Part shown: piece after piece, positions 20,690-32,974 of the stretch | Position numbering within the stretch: the first letter of the stretch is position 1 | Layout: every line of letters starts with the position of its first letter | Source of the DNA: Amanita rubescens | Lineage: Eukaryota; Basidiomycota; Agaricomycetes; Agaricales; Amanitaceae | DNA length: 64,000 bases | Reading direction: 5' to 3' | NCBI GenBank assembly: GCA_015039365.1 | Contig: WION01000115.1 | Span: 1-64,000, forward strand | Translations under genes and position numbers: made by a program | Notes under the pieces: model-generated | Told to the model about the DNA's origin: nothing | Databases searched by the model: none | What the model saw: only the letters and a program-made list of their open reading frames with translations

Positions 20690-22890
20690 ATATATGAAGC
20701 TAATCAAATCTTGAAAAGGTATTTTTACCAGCTATTGTTGGTCTGGTCCCAGGGGAAATGGTCAAAGCAATTTCAGCATTCTTGGATTTTTGTTATATTG
20801 TTAGGCAGACCTCGGAGCCCTTGATGATGCTTTGGAAAGGTTTTGCAGGCACCGTGATATATTTGTCACAACTGGCATCTGCCCAGATGGGATATCTTTG
20901 CCTAGGCAACATTCACTTCAGCATCATACCATAGGCACATTATGCAATTTGGTGCCCCTGAAGGACTATCTACATCAATAACTGAATCAAAACATATTGA
21001 TGCCCCGGTCAAGAAACCTTGGAGGTGTACCTAGTGATGGGAGGTTAAGTTATGTAACCGCAATTAACTGTAACTTAACTGAACCTAACTGCTCGACCAG
21101 TTAATTATCAGTTAAGGTTAGGCCCTTTCCCTAACCTTAACCGGACCGGTTATGACCGGTTATGACCGGTTAAATTGTGCAATCTGGTAGAGCTGGTCCT
21201 TAGCTTCATTTTGAGCCCTTATTCATGTAATTTGGCCCAGTGGTTCATGAGATATGAAGTATTTTGTGAAGGGATGTCAAAATCATTGTGTTTCTCATTA
21301 GCAATGTGGTCCATGACATGCAAAAAGCAATATACAATTAGTTTCTCATGTTCAATCTGCTAGCTATTTCCCTCACCACACTCAGAAACATAGTTCTCTG
21401 GGATGCTGATGAGGAGCAAAGTTTTGCATGGCTGTTGTGAGGCTCTAATTTGTATGCAATTTTCATTATGTTTATCATTCTGTATTGGACAATATACTTC
21501 TGACTTAGGCTGTTGGCATTTGGGACTTGTTTCTGACTTATATTGATCAGTTATGAGCATCATAGACAACATTGCTAATGGGAAACCAATCATCTTGACA
21601 TCACTCACAAAACACTTCATATCTCATGAACCACTGGTCCAAATTACATGAATAGGGGCTCAAAATGATGCTAATAACCTGCTCTACCAGATTACATAAT
21701 TTTAATCGGTTATAACCGGTTATAACCGGTCATAACTGGTCCAGTTAAGGTTAAGGAAATTCTGGGTCATCAGTTAATTGATCAGTTACAGTTAATCAAT
21801 TTTGGGGCAATTAACCGGACTTAACCTAACCTCACAACACTAGGCGTACCAATCACTTTGAAGAACTTAAACAAATGCTTCTTATAAATCAACGAATGGA
21901 CAAGCTTGCTGCCTTTTGTGCAAGGCTCTTGGGAGAGGGCTTATTGAATGTACCCCTTGTACTGGCAGAGGGGACTGAAGCCATAGCAATGGACTCAGAT
22001 TCTGGTGGGCTGGCACTGGACAGTGATAACTCAGCTTCTGAGTCAGAGGATGGCAGTGGCAGTGCTCAAGAATCAGATGTGCATCTTCAACTTGACAACT
22101 CAGGCACAGATGAAACTTATATTGAAGCAATTTTAATTCTTCCAGGGAAGCCAGGTGAGCATGGACTCAGCTTGATGGAATCAATGATTAGTACCAACTC
22201 TTATGTCAATAGTAGCAAACAGTGGGAGATATGCTAATAATATTGCCAAGGACATCTCTATTCCAAGGTTTCCTGATTTAGTAAAAGAATTCCTCCATCA
22301 GCAAGATGAGGATGCACTTGGAACTGATCATGATCTGGACTCAAGTTGAATGGTCCCCTTTACAGAAAAATTCATGTGTACTCTTCTGGAACATGTGTAT
22401 ACAATGCACAGCATGACTCAAGTGGCAGAGTTGTGAGCTCAACAAAGGAAGTTATTCATTGTACAAAGTCATGGAAAAAAGGCCCACATCGTTATGACTG
22501 TGTCTTTGTCAATAGTAACCCAGATGCCTCTGGCTTTAGAGGCCTTTATGTTGGGCAGGTTTTGCTTCTATTTTCCATCAAATCTCCACATGGTCCTAGG
22601 GTTCCAGATATACCTTGTGCTCTGGTTCAATGGTTTAAAGCAGTTGGTGAACAACCTTGTGACCTTACTGGAATGTGGATGGTAAAGCCAGAAGTTGATC
22701 AGAGGACAAAGCAGCGTGCCATGTCTGTCATTCATGCAGACACCATCATCTGACCAGCACATCTGATTCCTATTTATGGTAAACAGCATGTTCCTCATCA
22801 TCTACATGCTGCAGATTCCCTGAATGCATTTAAGGGTTATTATGTAAACAAGTTTTCAGATTATCATGCATATTGTCTAGCCTTCTAGTA
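20690..22890 (+). pseudogene. Plavaka-type transposase relic (C-terminal part)
   Basis: Frames in series recall the C-terminal half of the transposase-like proteins of mushroom Plavaka (CACTA-related) elements: GEMVKAISAFLDFCYIVRQ, then LPRQHSLQHHTIG, TSITESKHIDAPVKKPW, INQRMDKLAAFCARLLG, HRYDCVFVNSNPDASGFRG and CALVQWFKAVGEQPCD, and finally a PAHLIPIYG-like end. Several frameshifts (for example before LDDALERF) and stops show decay. It is also split by the fold-back element 21032-21842; skipping that insertion rejoins KPW to RRTNHFEEL in frame. The family name is from memory; the N-terminal half is absent. Confidence 0.6.
21032..21842. mobile_element. 811-bp hAT-like fold-back element inside the Plavaka relic
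   Basis: Ends are TAGTGATGGGAGGTTA and the inverse of TAGTGTTGTGAGGTTA. The flanking 8-mers are GGTGTACC (21024-21031) and GGCGTACC (21843-21850), a duplication with one C/T difference. The outer ~310 bp on each side are imperfect inverted copies, including GAGATATGAAGT and tandem ACCGGTTATR repeats near both ends (21148-21174 and 21706-21740). No transposase. The size and duplication fit a non-autonomous hAT element, older than the one at 14467 because its arms have diverged. Confidence 0.8.
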
Positions 22891-23230
22891 GCACTAGTAC
22901 TAAGATGAAATGAGATTGCATACTACTAGTACTAGTAGTGTTACCTGCCAGCACTAACTAAATCTTCACCCAGTCACTCTTCTGTACTAGTAGTAGTAGT
23001 AATATTCAACTTGATATATACAACAATGCTATTTATTGACTGCAGAAAATTACAAAGTAATATTAATCTATCACTGTAGTAAGAAGTATGTTTACCATTG
23101 CAAGAAGTCTCAGGGCAAGTTGAACTGATTTACTAGTAGCACCATTGGAGCTTAAAAAATGGAGATTGTGAGCCATTACTACTCAGACAGATAGGATACT
23201 AGTAGTAGTACTACAGGCTGGATACTATCT
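22890..23230. repeat. CTAGTA-rich microsatellite-like tract
   Basis: Scattered short runs of TAGTAC/TACTAGTAG at about 22890, 22922, 22985, 23130 and 23200 in unique AT-rich sequence. No gene is apparent. Confidence 0.6.
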
Positions 23231-23449
23231 GAAGGAGGCCCACACAGCCACATGTTGAGCCCAAGGGTCTACACCCATACTATCTGAAGTACTGTCTGCA
23301 TCTCCCTCTCCAGAATATACTGTACCTGAAGCAGTTGGCTTATTTGTCAAAGAATCTTTGTAGCATTAATTCATGGTTGACAGTGACAACAATTTGATCC
23401 CTGGCAGTGTTACTGGGGAAAGTACTTGATCAGCAGTGTCAGCCAATAG

Positions 23450-24440
23450 CCAGCCTATCACCAATAGGACTGCCATTCTGAGAGGGACTATAGTATAATG
23501 TCTGCCAATTGTTTGAGAAGCACTATCATACAAGCTACCTGATTGTCTGATAGAGTCTGTCACACAATTGGTCTGAATGTGTGTTATCTGACAGATACTA
23601 CTAGTACACAAATTGTCTGAGTTTCTAACTGCCCTGAGAGGCACTGTCACATATGTTGTCTGGCAGTCTGACAGTCTGAGAGCTGCTGCTAACCAAGTTA
23701 TTTGATTAGCTGATAATCTGATTGCACAAGAGGTACTGACACACTGGTTGTCTGATGCTCTGATTGTCTGAGAGGCACTGTTACATAAGTTGTCTGACTC
23801 TCTGACTCTCTTAGGGGTACTGATGCATAAGTTGTCTGACTCTCTGACTGGCTGAGAGACAAGTTGTCTGCCAGTCTGGTAGTCTGACAATCTGAAAATT
23901 GCTGCTACACAAGTTACCTGAATATCTAGTTGTCTGATTGATCAAGAGATACTGACATACTGATTGTCTGACTGTCTGATTGTCTGATAAATGCTTACCC
24001 AATAATTGTCTGACTGTTTGACTGTCTGAGAGGCTCTGTTCCATAAGTTGTCTGACTGTCTGATTGTCTGAGGGGCACTGTTCCATAAGTTGTCTGACAG
24101 TCTGATAGTTTGACAATCTTATTAATCAAGTTACCTGATTAGCTGGTTGTCTGATTGCCCAAGAGATACTGACACACTAATTGTCTGACTACCTGATTGT
24201 CTGAGACACACTATTCCACAAGTTGTCTGATTTTCTGATTGTCTGATTGTCTGACAGTCTGATTGTCTGACAGTCTGACTATCTGAGAGGCTCTGTTCCA
24301 TGAGTTGCCTGACTGTCTGACTGTCTGAGGAGCACTGCTCCATAAGTTGTCTGACTGTCTGACCATCTGAGAGACACTGTTGCATAAGTTGTGTGATTGT
24401 GTGATTGTGTGATTGTGTGACTATCTGACAACATCTGCCT
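23450..24440. repeat. TCTGA-based degenerate minisatellite
   Basis: About 1 kb is built from GTCTGAC/TTGTCTGA octamers grouped into larger units of roughly 45-70 bp with the spacer AGRGGCACTGTTCCATAAG. The minus strand stays open in long stretches reading SDSQTVRQLMEQ repeatedly. That is a consequence of the repeat period, since the frames differ between blocks and have no start context. Confidence 0.85.
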
Positions 24441-26100
24441 GTCTGACTATCTAGCTCTCTGAAGATCAGCCCAGTTCTGATGTTCTGACAAACTATAATT
24501 ATATTGGTCCAAAAGTCTAATACAATCTGGATGTCAAATACTCTGAAGGTCTACTGCATCTGATGAATCTGGACATATGAACTTATGAGAGTCTGAGTGA
24601 CTGCATGGATCTGATGCACTGGTGGCTACTGCTGGTCTATTAAGCTTGTGAACTGACACAATAATCAGGTCTGATCAAGCATCAGATGAAATCAGACGTT
24701 GTCAGACTTTTGCCCTGTTTGCTGATGTATACTTGGCCTCAGAAAATTTGTTTTTGTCACTGAGTGCTTGACATGGTTCACGCATGGATAATGAATGGTT
24801 CACATGGGGTGGACATTCTATGTATTTTATTCTGATGCATGATCATGCTATATGGTCCATTTTGGTGAAGTAAATATATACATTAGGACATGTGGACTGT
24901 GCATGTTTGCACAGCCACACCTTGGACCAGACTCCACACAACCCTGGACTTCTTTGGACTCCATACTGGACTCTGGGGTATTCCAATGGGGTAGGGCAGC
25001 AATGCGCTTGATTGCCTGAAATATTCCAACATAGCCTATTTCCCATGCTAACACAACTGTTTCTTATCACCTTAGATCCAGTAATGTTGACAAGAAGGTA
25101 AAGTGAGCCTTCCATTGATACAATAACATGTGGAGAAACTTATAGTATTAGTGACACAATATACTGCTGATAGATCATAGGGCTATAGTACCGATAGGGC
25201 TACTACAGTATGATAGGGCTACTGTAAGGAATGACAGGGGTATACCCCTGGACATTCCCTAATTAGTGTTATAAAAAGCTGTATAATGTGACAGTGTCCT
25301 ACTAGTACATGAACAAATATATCATGGCCTATAGAGTGATATGTATGTATTTCTGATGATGTACATATAACACAATGTGTGGTTTTCTATTAGCTGATCA
25401 GTGCTAATTTTCTTTCAGGTTGTTCAGGTATGAGGTGTAAACCTTATCAAAAGCTGCAAAATTTTAATTCATGTTGAATTAGAATAGTCATTTATAAGCC
25501 AAGTGGCATCACAAATGAAAAAAAACAAGCTTACACAGCTGATTTTTTTGAATAATTTGCAGAAGATCATGGATTGATATGGTGTCAGCTAAATATGGCA
25601 TAGTATAAACCATACATTTACGAAAGAAACATTAAGATGAAAGACATACAGGACTTTTTCTGAAATACTTTCCACTTGCTCTTGCTCCTGACATGTCTGC
25701 CAAGTTGAATGTCTACATCTTGAGGAATGGAGGACTTGAAGTAATAATCCACGCAAAAGTCAAGTACATTGCTTGTCCTTTCCATGCTTTTGGACCAGAC
25801 AAGAAATGAGATTTCCTGGATGATTGAAAGTGCTGATAAAATTGAAGATATTAATAACAAATAAAATAGAAAAGATAACATAAAAACAAACAAGATAAAG
25901 CATGAAAGAATATAAATTCAGGGTGGAGTGATTGAATATTTGGTGAATATGTTGTACAATGTTTGATATATAAGACTAGATCTGTTAATGCATCAGAAAT
26001 ATTAATGTAAAGGGGATAAAATGCATACTGAAAAGTATTACAAAAACAATAAAATAATGTTAGAAGCTCATGTTTAAGATGAAAAGATATATGTGCTGTG
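24441..26100. other. AT-rich region without supported genes
   Basis: Residual TCTGA words extend to about 24720. A small AGGGCTAC/GATAGGGCTA repeat is at 25170-25220. Minus-strand frames at 24843-25115 and 25618-25893 show no recognisable domains. The region might contain lost 3' exons of the GTPase gene at 28.6 kb, but no match was seen. Confidence 0.4.
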
Positions 26101-26104
26101 CACG

Positions 26105-28440
26105 TACATCCTATCAAATAATGGAAATCAAAGCTGTGGAAGTGTGGCAAGCAGAAATACACTCACTGACTATAGAACAGTAGAAATCAAGGCCAAGAAG
26201 GGATGACCAAATGCACTCACATCCTATAGAACGAAAGAAATCAAGGAAAAGAAAGGATGACCAGCAGAAATGCACTCACATACTATAGAACAAAAGAAAT
26301 CAAGGCTGCCAAGAAAGGATGACCAGCAGAAATGCACTCACATACTATAGAACAAAAGAAATCAAGGCTGCCAAGAAAGGATGACCAGCAGAAATGCACT
26401 CACATCCTATAGAACAAAAGAAATCAAGGCTGCCAAGAAAGGATGACCAGCAGAAATGCACTCACAACCTATAGAACAAAAGAAATCAAGGCCAAGAAAG
26501 GATGACCAGCAGAAATGCACTCACTCGCTATAGAACAAAAGAAATCAAGGCCAAGAAAGGATGACCAGCAGAAATGCACTCACATCCTATAGAACAAAAG
26601 AAATCAAGGCCAAGAAAGGATGACCAGCAGAAATGCACTCACATACTATAGAACAAAAGAAATCAAGGCCAAGAAAGGATGACCAGCAGAAATGCACTCA
26701 CAAGCTATAGAACAAAAGAAATCAAGGCCAAGAAAGGATGACCAGCAGAAATGCACTCACTCGCTATAGAACAAAAGAAATCAAGGCCAAGAAAGGATGA
26801 CCAGCAGAAATGCACTCACATCCTATAGAACAAAAGAAATCAAGGCCAAGAAAGGATGACCAGCAGAAATGCACTCACACGCTATAGAACAAAAGAAATC
26901 AAGGCCAAGAAAGGATGACCAGCAGAAATGCACTCACATCCTATAGAACAAAAGAAATCAAGGCCAAAAAAGGATGACCAGCAGAAATGCACTCACATCC
27001 TATAGAACAAAAGAAATCAAGGCTGCCAAAAAAGGATGACCAGCAGAAATGCACTCACATCCTATAGAACAAAAGAAATCAAGGCTGCCAAGAAAGGATG
27101 ACCAGCAGAAATGCACTCACATCCTATAGAACAAAAGAAATCAAGGCTGCCAAGAAAGGATGACCGGCAGAAATGCACTCACATCCTATAGAACAAAAGA
27201 AATCAAGGCTGCCAAGAAAGGATGACCGGCAGAAATGCACTCACATCCTATAGAACAAAAGAAATCAAGGCTGCCAAGAAAGGATGACCGGCAGAAATGC
27301 ACTCACATCCTATAGAACAAAAGAAATCAAGGCTGCCAAGAAAGGATGACCAGCAGAAATGCACTCACTCGCTATAGAACAAAAGAAATCAAGGCCAAGA
27401 AAGGATGACCAGCAGAAATGCACTCACTCGCTATAGAACAAAAGAAATCAAGGCCAAGAAAGGATGACCAGCAGAAATGCACTCACATCCTATAGAACAA
27501 AAGAAATCAAGGCCAAGAAAGGATGACCAGCAGAAATGCACTCACATCCTATAGAACAAAAGAAATCAAGGCCAAGAAAGGATGACCAGCAGAAATGCAC
27601 TCACATCCTATAGAACAAAAGAAATCAAGGCCAAGAAAGGATGACCAGCAGAAATGCACTCACAAGCTATAGAACAAAAGAAATCAAGGCCAAGAAAGGA
27701 TGACCAGCAGAAATGCACTCACATCCTATAGAACAAAGAAATCAAGGCCAAGAAAGGATGACCAGCAGAAATGCACTCACATCCTATAGAACAAAAGAAA
27801 TCAAGGCCAAGAAAGGATGACCAGCAGAAATGCACTCACTCGCTATAGAACAAAAGAAATCAAGGCCAAGAAAGGATGACCAGCAGAAATGCACTCACTC
27901 GCTATAGAACAAAAGAAATCAAGGCCAAGAAAGGATGACCAGCAGAAATGCACTCACTCGCTATAGAACAAAAGAAATCAAGGCCAAGAAAGGATGACCA
28001 GCAGAAATGCACTCACTTGCTATAGAACAAAAGAAATCAAGGCCAAGAAAGGATGACCAGCAGAAATGCACTCACATCCTATAGAACAAAAGAAATCAAG
28101 GCCAAGAAAGGATGACCAGCAGAAATGCACTCACAAGCTATAGAACAGAAGAAATCAAGGCCAAGAAAGGATGACCAGCAGAAATGCACTCACAAGCTAT
28201 AGAACAAAAGAAATCAAGGCCAAGAAAGGATGACCAGCAGAAATGCACTCGCATACTATAGAACAAAAGAAATCAAGGCCAAGAAAGGATGACCAGCAGA
28301 AATGCACTCACAAGCTATAGAACAAAAGAAATCAAGGCCAAGAAAGGATGACCAGCAGAAATGCACTCACATACTATAGAACAAAAGAAATCAAGGCCAA
28401 GAAAGGATGACCAGCAGAAATGCACTCACCTATAGAAAGC
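26105..28440. repeat. Satellite-like array, ~39 copies of a 59/62-bp unit
   Basis: The unit core is AAATCAAGGCCAAGAAAGG, ATGACCAGCAGAAATGCACTCAC, a variable triplet, then CTATAGAACAAAAG. Most units are 59 bp. A 62-bp variant (AAGGCTGCCAAG) is confined to two blocks, about 26300-26480 and 27020-27360; one unit (about 27735) lost an A. The triplet before CTATAG is ATC, ATA, TCG, AAG, ACG, TTG or AAC, while the rest is almost invariant. No frame is maintained. The array ends 180 bp downstream of the last visible exon of the GTPase gene. Confidence 0.95.
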
Positions 28441-28619
28441 AGAAATTATGCCTTAGCTACTTGTCTTTTATTAATAAACCTACTCTTGTATGAGGAAAAT
28501 ACTGTATCATTATCCCCATGCACTGATACATCTTTTCTGGATTCCATCCATGCTTTTTAAACACCCTGTATCAATGATGAACTAATATTTCTAGTCTAAC
28601 CCAGAACAACAATACCTTT

Positions 28620-29661
28620 TGAGAGCTCTTTCTGTGCACAGTCCTAGACTGATCTGCTGTGTTGAGACAAACATCTGTTCAACAACCTCATCATTCAGCA
28701 TCTCTGCAGTTTCTTCCATTAATTTTGTGCAATCTCCATTTTCAATTTGCATTCCTGTATTAAGCTTAGTTCTGCTCTATCAAAGGTGTAGTGTCTTAGG
28801 TGATGCTTGCCTTCCATGGTTACATGACCCTTTGGTGGATATGTACTTTTTGCAAGCTTTGATGGTAATTTGTAACGCTCAAAAATCTTCATTGCTCGTG
28901 CTGGTAGAGCCTCTAGGCTTGCATCACAATTCTCATCATCCAGTTCCCCAATTGCATGCACAAGCAATGCATCAAACTTTGTGAACAAAACCAATACAGG
29001 AACTGAAAGAATACCTGCATAAGCAATGGTCCAATGGATAAGTTGAAGACATACTGTCACCACTACCACAGTGATTGAAAAACCACTCCTCCGGTGGCAT
29101 GATGGTGCGTTCAATTTCTGTCATGGGAATACAGTACCTAAAGCACTCTCCTGGATCAGAACAAAGGGCCAGGTCAGGTTGAGTAAAATTGTCTCACCAG
29201 ATAGCATGGATCCGTCGACCAATATTCTTTTCTTTGCTCCGCTCAAGGATGAAATTCTTCACATTGTTAAATTCATCCTCTTTCCCGGATTCAAAGCCAC
29301 AAGAGTCATGGAAGACAAATCCATGGTTGCTACGAAACACAAGCTCATTCTCAATGTCATGTTCACCTCGCTAACAAAGAGAGTGAAGCATTAAGATTGA
29401 TCAAGTTCCTGAAACGTACTTCTCGTGTGCCTTCAATGATCGAAAGGTTGATCTGCACAGATATGAGTACTGTTCATCATGATCTGGATAAAGATGAGGT
29501 CCTACCTTATTGCCATTCCTATCGATAACTTCTGGCGCCTCCGTTGTCTTGCACACGCGTTGGAGAATCGTTGTTTTCCCCGCATTTGCCCTTCCCATGA
29601 TAAGGATCCTGAAGCGGGGAATTTTATTGCGAATGCGTTGATATCTCATTGTGTCAGCCAT
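28620..29661 (-). CDS. P-loop GTPase gene (AIG1/HSR1-like G domain), 3' end uncertain
   Basis: Start is the ATG at 29661 (MADTMRYQRIRNK). G1/P-loop is GRANAGKT in RFRILIMGRANAGKTTIL; after an intron comes RGEHDIENELVFRSN, with G3 in VFHDSCGFESG. The next exons carry HAIW/YCIPM and G4 FTKFD (VLVLFTKFDALLVH). The last visible exon reads EVVEQMFVSTQQISL and ends near 28620 at a possible donor (GTATTG). Introns are about 50-60 bp with GT...AG ends (for example near 29147-29206). Proteins of this family usually run on with a C-terminal membrane-associated region, as in the gene at 33-35 kb. Here the tandem array begins instead, so the gene is probably truncated or has a very large intron. Role unknown; GTP binding is inferred from motifs. 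Confidence 0.75.
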
Positions 29662-32600
29662 TTTAAATGAGTGGGCCGTATGATGAAGCCTTTGAGTGGT
29701 CGCAAGTCGAAAACCGGACGCCCGAGCGTCGGACTTTCCCAGATGCCCATATCTGGCATCAGGTTTTCGGTATTTTCCGCTTTGGCCGCTCCCACTGGGC
29801 CAGCAACCTCGCTGAATGAGTATCATTGGCAGTAAACGAGACATCGGATGAAAGTGCAAGAGTGTGATTACGGGTGTGCAAGTCAACTGCATTTTCCGTT
29901 GATCAATGCTAACAGTAAACCTAGATGCCAAGTCATTCTCGCAAAACTGGTTCACGCGAAAGACAGCAACTGGCACGTCGTACGCGACTTTCTAGCGCGC
30001 AACGCCGCAACCAGTCCCATGCACACCGCACCACAAGGTCAATGGTCGCTTATACGCCTACTGAGTCCTCGAAACTGGCGCCACTTTACTAGCTTTACTC
30101 CTGCCCCGATCGCGTTAATGGAGGAAATAGACACGATACGCACTCAGACAAAATGTATGGTAGATATTGTATTCATTTAAGTACACTGATATACGCCGAG
30201 ACTTGAGCAATATACATGCCACGAAACCTGGACAGGGTAGGGTCATATTTGACGTATACATAATCCGGGTAGGAAATAACATGGTATGGTCGACCTGCGC
30301 AGGTAGCAGATATGGTACGGGTTCGCACATAAAATACTACTTTGGCTGGGTCGTGGGACAAGCCGAGTATCTTTGCAGTTTAAATTCGAATGCAAATCCG
30401 ACCATAGCGCTTTCCCTTCGAGCGTCATTCACCCCAATCCCGCCGCACCGTGCATGCCAGACTGCGGATCGCCCAAACAAGTCGTCCACAGCTCTTCTGA
30501 ATCCACATCGAGACCGTTGCTTCAGCTCTGGCCCGACGTGGATCTTTTTCGCGTTGGAAACTGTTAGTAACCAACCCGACGAGTATGACTTGAGAGAGAA
30601 TCATGCCCCACATGTCATCCTCATTCTCCACTCGTCCTCATAACCCAAATTCTGCACATCACCATCCCAAATGACCGTCAGGTCCATAATTCGATCCCTC
30701 GAGCTCGTCCAATAACCACACACGTCAGAGGAATAGTTTGAACATGTTCATAAAGAGATTGACGATGAGCTTGCGGGTGAAATGTAAAAGTTCATACAGC
30801 GCACCGCGTCCGGCGGTGATATCTGCAGTCGCAAAGGATTTAAGAAGAATACGGGAGTAATTTTGAGACAACGATCCCGTCAGTCACATCATATACATGT
30901 TGTCCAGACGACTCTTACTACCTGATAGCTTGCCCATCCATCATGTAAATTCATCGCTCTCTTTCTGGCCTTGAGGCCATCGTGCAACCAGTTGTCCATT
31001 GAAAAGTGTCGATGGAACTAAGGCTTGGCTGTGCAGGTATTTGTTGAATGTTCGTTCCAAGTTCCTGCTTGAAGTTCATGCATTTATGTAACACTAGAGC
31101 TGTTCTTTCCATGCCATCCTCACGTCAGGTATTCTCCGTAAGCCAGACCGGAATCGTATTGGGCTAATTCTCCGCCAGGTAACTCGACCATGATTACTAG
31201 TTTTGCCTTGGCCAAACACCACCACCTCTAGCCCAGTTTTCTTCTGAGCCGGCGGATGGCCCATCCAATGGCAATTCCTGTAAGCCCCCTGATACGTGGT
31301 CCACTCTCTACCCCACATTAAGCTCTTCAGGAAATGGTCGGCTACATCGAAGCGGTGGAAGGCGTGGAGACGAAGAAGCTTGAAGATGGTGGTGAAAGGG
31401 ATTCAACATTGCACAATCACCGCCTTTTTCTCGACAATCATACACCCGAACAAGGAGGGGGCGCAGTGCGACTCTTGTTGGAGGTGTAAGTCCTTCTCCC
31501 GTTCGTTACGACTACACAAAGTTAAAAACTTTTCCTTTCCTTTTTCAGGCCTAGGAACTACAAAACCGACCCGACCTCGCTCACTCGCGCAGCTTTACAC
31601 CCGTAACCTGTTCTCATGTAAAAGGAAAACGGTCCATGAGAAGTTTAGCTGTCCTATTCTGTGCTTGTGATACTGAAGCGGAATGCTTGATACGGTTCTG
31701 TGTGGTTGGTCGTCTAGCGCTCGGCTCGTTGCGTTTTCAAGTTCGTTCCTGGAACCTCGCGCTGCCTGGGATGCGGACCGGGCTTCGCAGCACTTCCTTC
31801 CTTGAAGCGAGACTATAGCACACCCACTTGCACTTCGTTACACTGCTTGATTGCTTGCGTGCGGTGGGCCTTCACCCCTCTTTCATCCTACAAATACAAT
31901 ACCACAAGAAGTATAGTATACAAAGGGCAACATGCTGATTGCGATCCACGACTTCACCGTGCCACCCGACTCATGACTATCACTGTCTCTCTGTCTTCGC
32001 GGCCACTTCAGCCGCATCTCACCGCACCCCTCCCAAACTCTGCCTCTCTGCCTGCAATTCCTTCCCGAATTCCGAGTATTCTCTCCATCGCTCGTTCCAG
32101 GTACTTCTCTCAGCATCCGCCGTTGCAACTTCGCCTTCGGCTGTCTTTTACCTGCCCAGCTATAGCTCCTGCCTCACCTTCACTCGCACCCCTCTCGTTC
32201 ACCAGGATCATCCATATGCCCCACCTCAAGTAAAACCTTGCAGGCCCAATTATAACCATTCCTCTCCCTTCAACCACCTCTAACACGAAATCAAGGTACT
32301 AGCATTCAAGCCGGTCTCGCCGGTATCGGTCAGTTTTTGTTCAAGAGCGGGACTCTTACAACGTCGGAAACCGCTCACAACATGACTTCCGGAATAACTA
32401 TGAATGCAGAGATTCTACAATTGAAATGAAACCGAAACGGCAAGCCTTGAAGGCGATCGTGGTACTATATGCGGTCACCGCACGCTTCACTGCGGTTGTC
32501 GTAAGGCGATCGGCTATACGCGGTCCACGGACCCTGCCCTCCCGCTAATCGAGCCTCATCTCCCTACCACCCATCCGCTGCTTCGCTTGCAACAACATCT

Positions 32601-32974
32601 CCACTACTCCCTTCAACCCCGGAGCACCCGAGTTTCGGAATTCCCCACATGCCTCATATCCCATACTTCTTCAATCCCGGCAGAGCGAAATGAACAAATG
32701 AAATCGCCTATCCCTGACTACCCATTCCTGGCATCTCAATGTCATCTACCGGACTTGGGCCTGATGCACTGGATAGGGAAATCAGTATTGTGAACGACCT
32801 CTCTGTCGCGCCATCTGCCAATTAACATTGTCCTGCGTGGCAATCATCAACCAAGCACGGCTGGAGCCTCGACGACGAACTGGAATGTTTTATCTTATTG
32901 AACTGCCTAGAGTACATGTGGTTATACAAAAACATAGGAAGTGTTCCAACTATGATGTAAAGTCAGAACCCGCC
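29662..32974. other. Intergenic, no gene firmly supported
   Basis: About 3.3 kb. One candidate is plus-strand 31330-31487, a frame reading GYIEAVEGVETKKLEDGG and then HNHRLFLDNHTPEQGGG. It ends at a good donor (GGTGTAAGTCC), with a pyrimidine-rich acceptor at about 31550 followed immediately by an in-frame stop. I do not recognise it, and upstream exons were not found. The other frames (30167-30643, 31802-32233, 31883-32128) look like chance. Confidence 0.35.

Noticed and set aside
21148..21174. Telomere-like or centromere-like ACCGGTTATR repeats
   Set aside because: Only a few units, mirrored at the other end of an 811-bp element, so they are sub-terminal transposon repeats.
23366..24385. 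Three minus-strand proteins of 84-174 residues with SDNQTVRQ repeats
   Set aside because: They lie in a simple-sequence minisatellite, in shifting frames, without start or splice context.
26105..28440. Possible CRISPR array
   Set aside because: Units are contiguous near-identical copies with only a 3-nt variable position, not repeats alternating with unique spacers; the context is eukaryotic with no cas genes.
31296..31670. 124-residue basic plus-strand ORF
   Set aside because: Overlaps a different-frame candidate exon with a better donor site; neither shows a domain.
31802..32283. Two Ser/Pro-rich ORFs
   Set aside because: Pyrimidine-rich intergenic composition, overlapping frames and no splice support.
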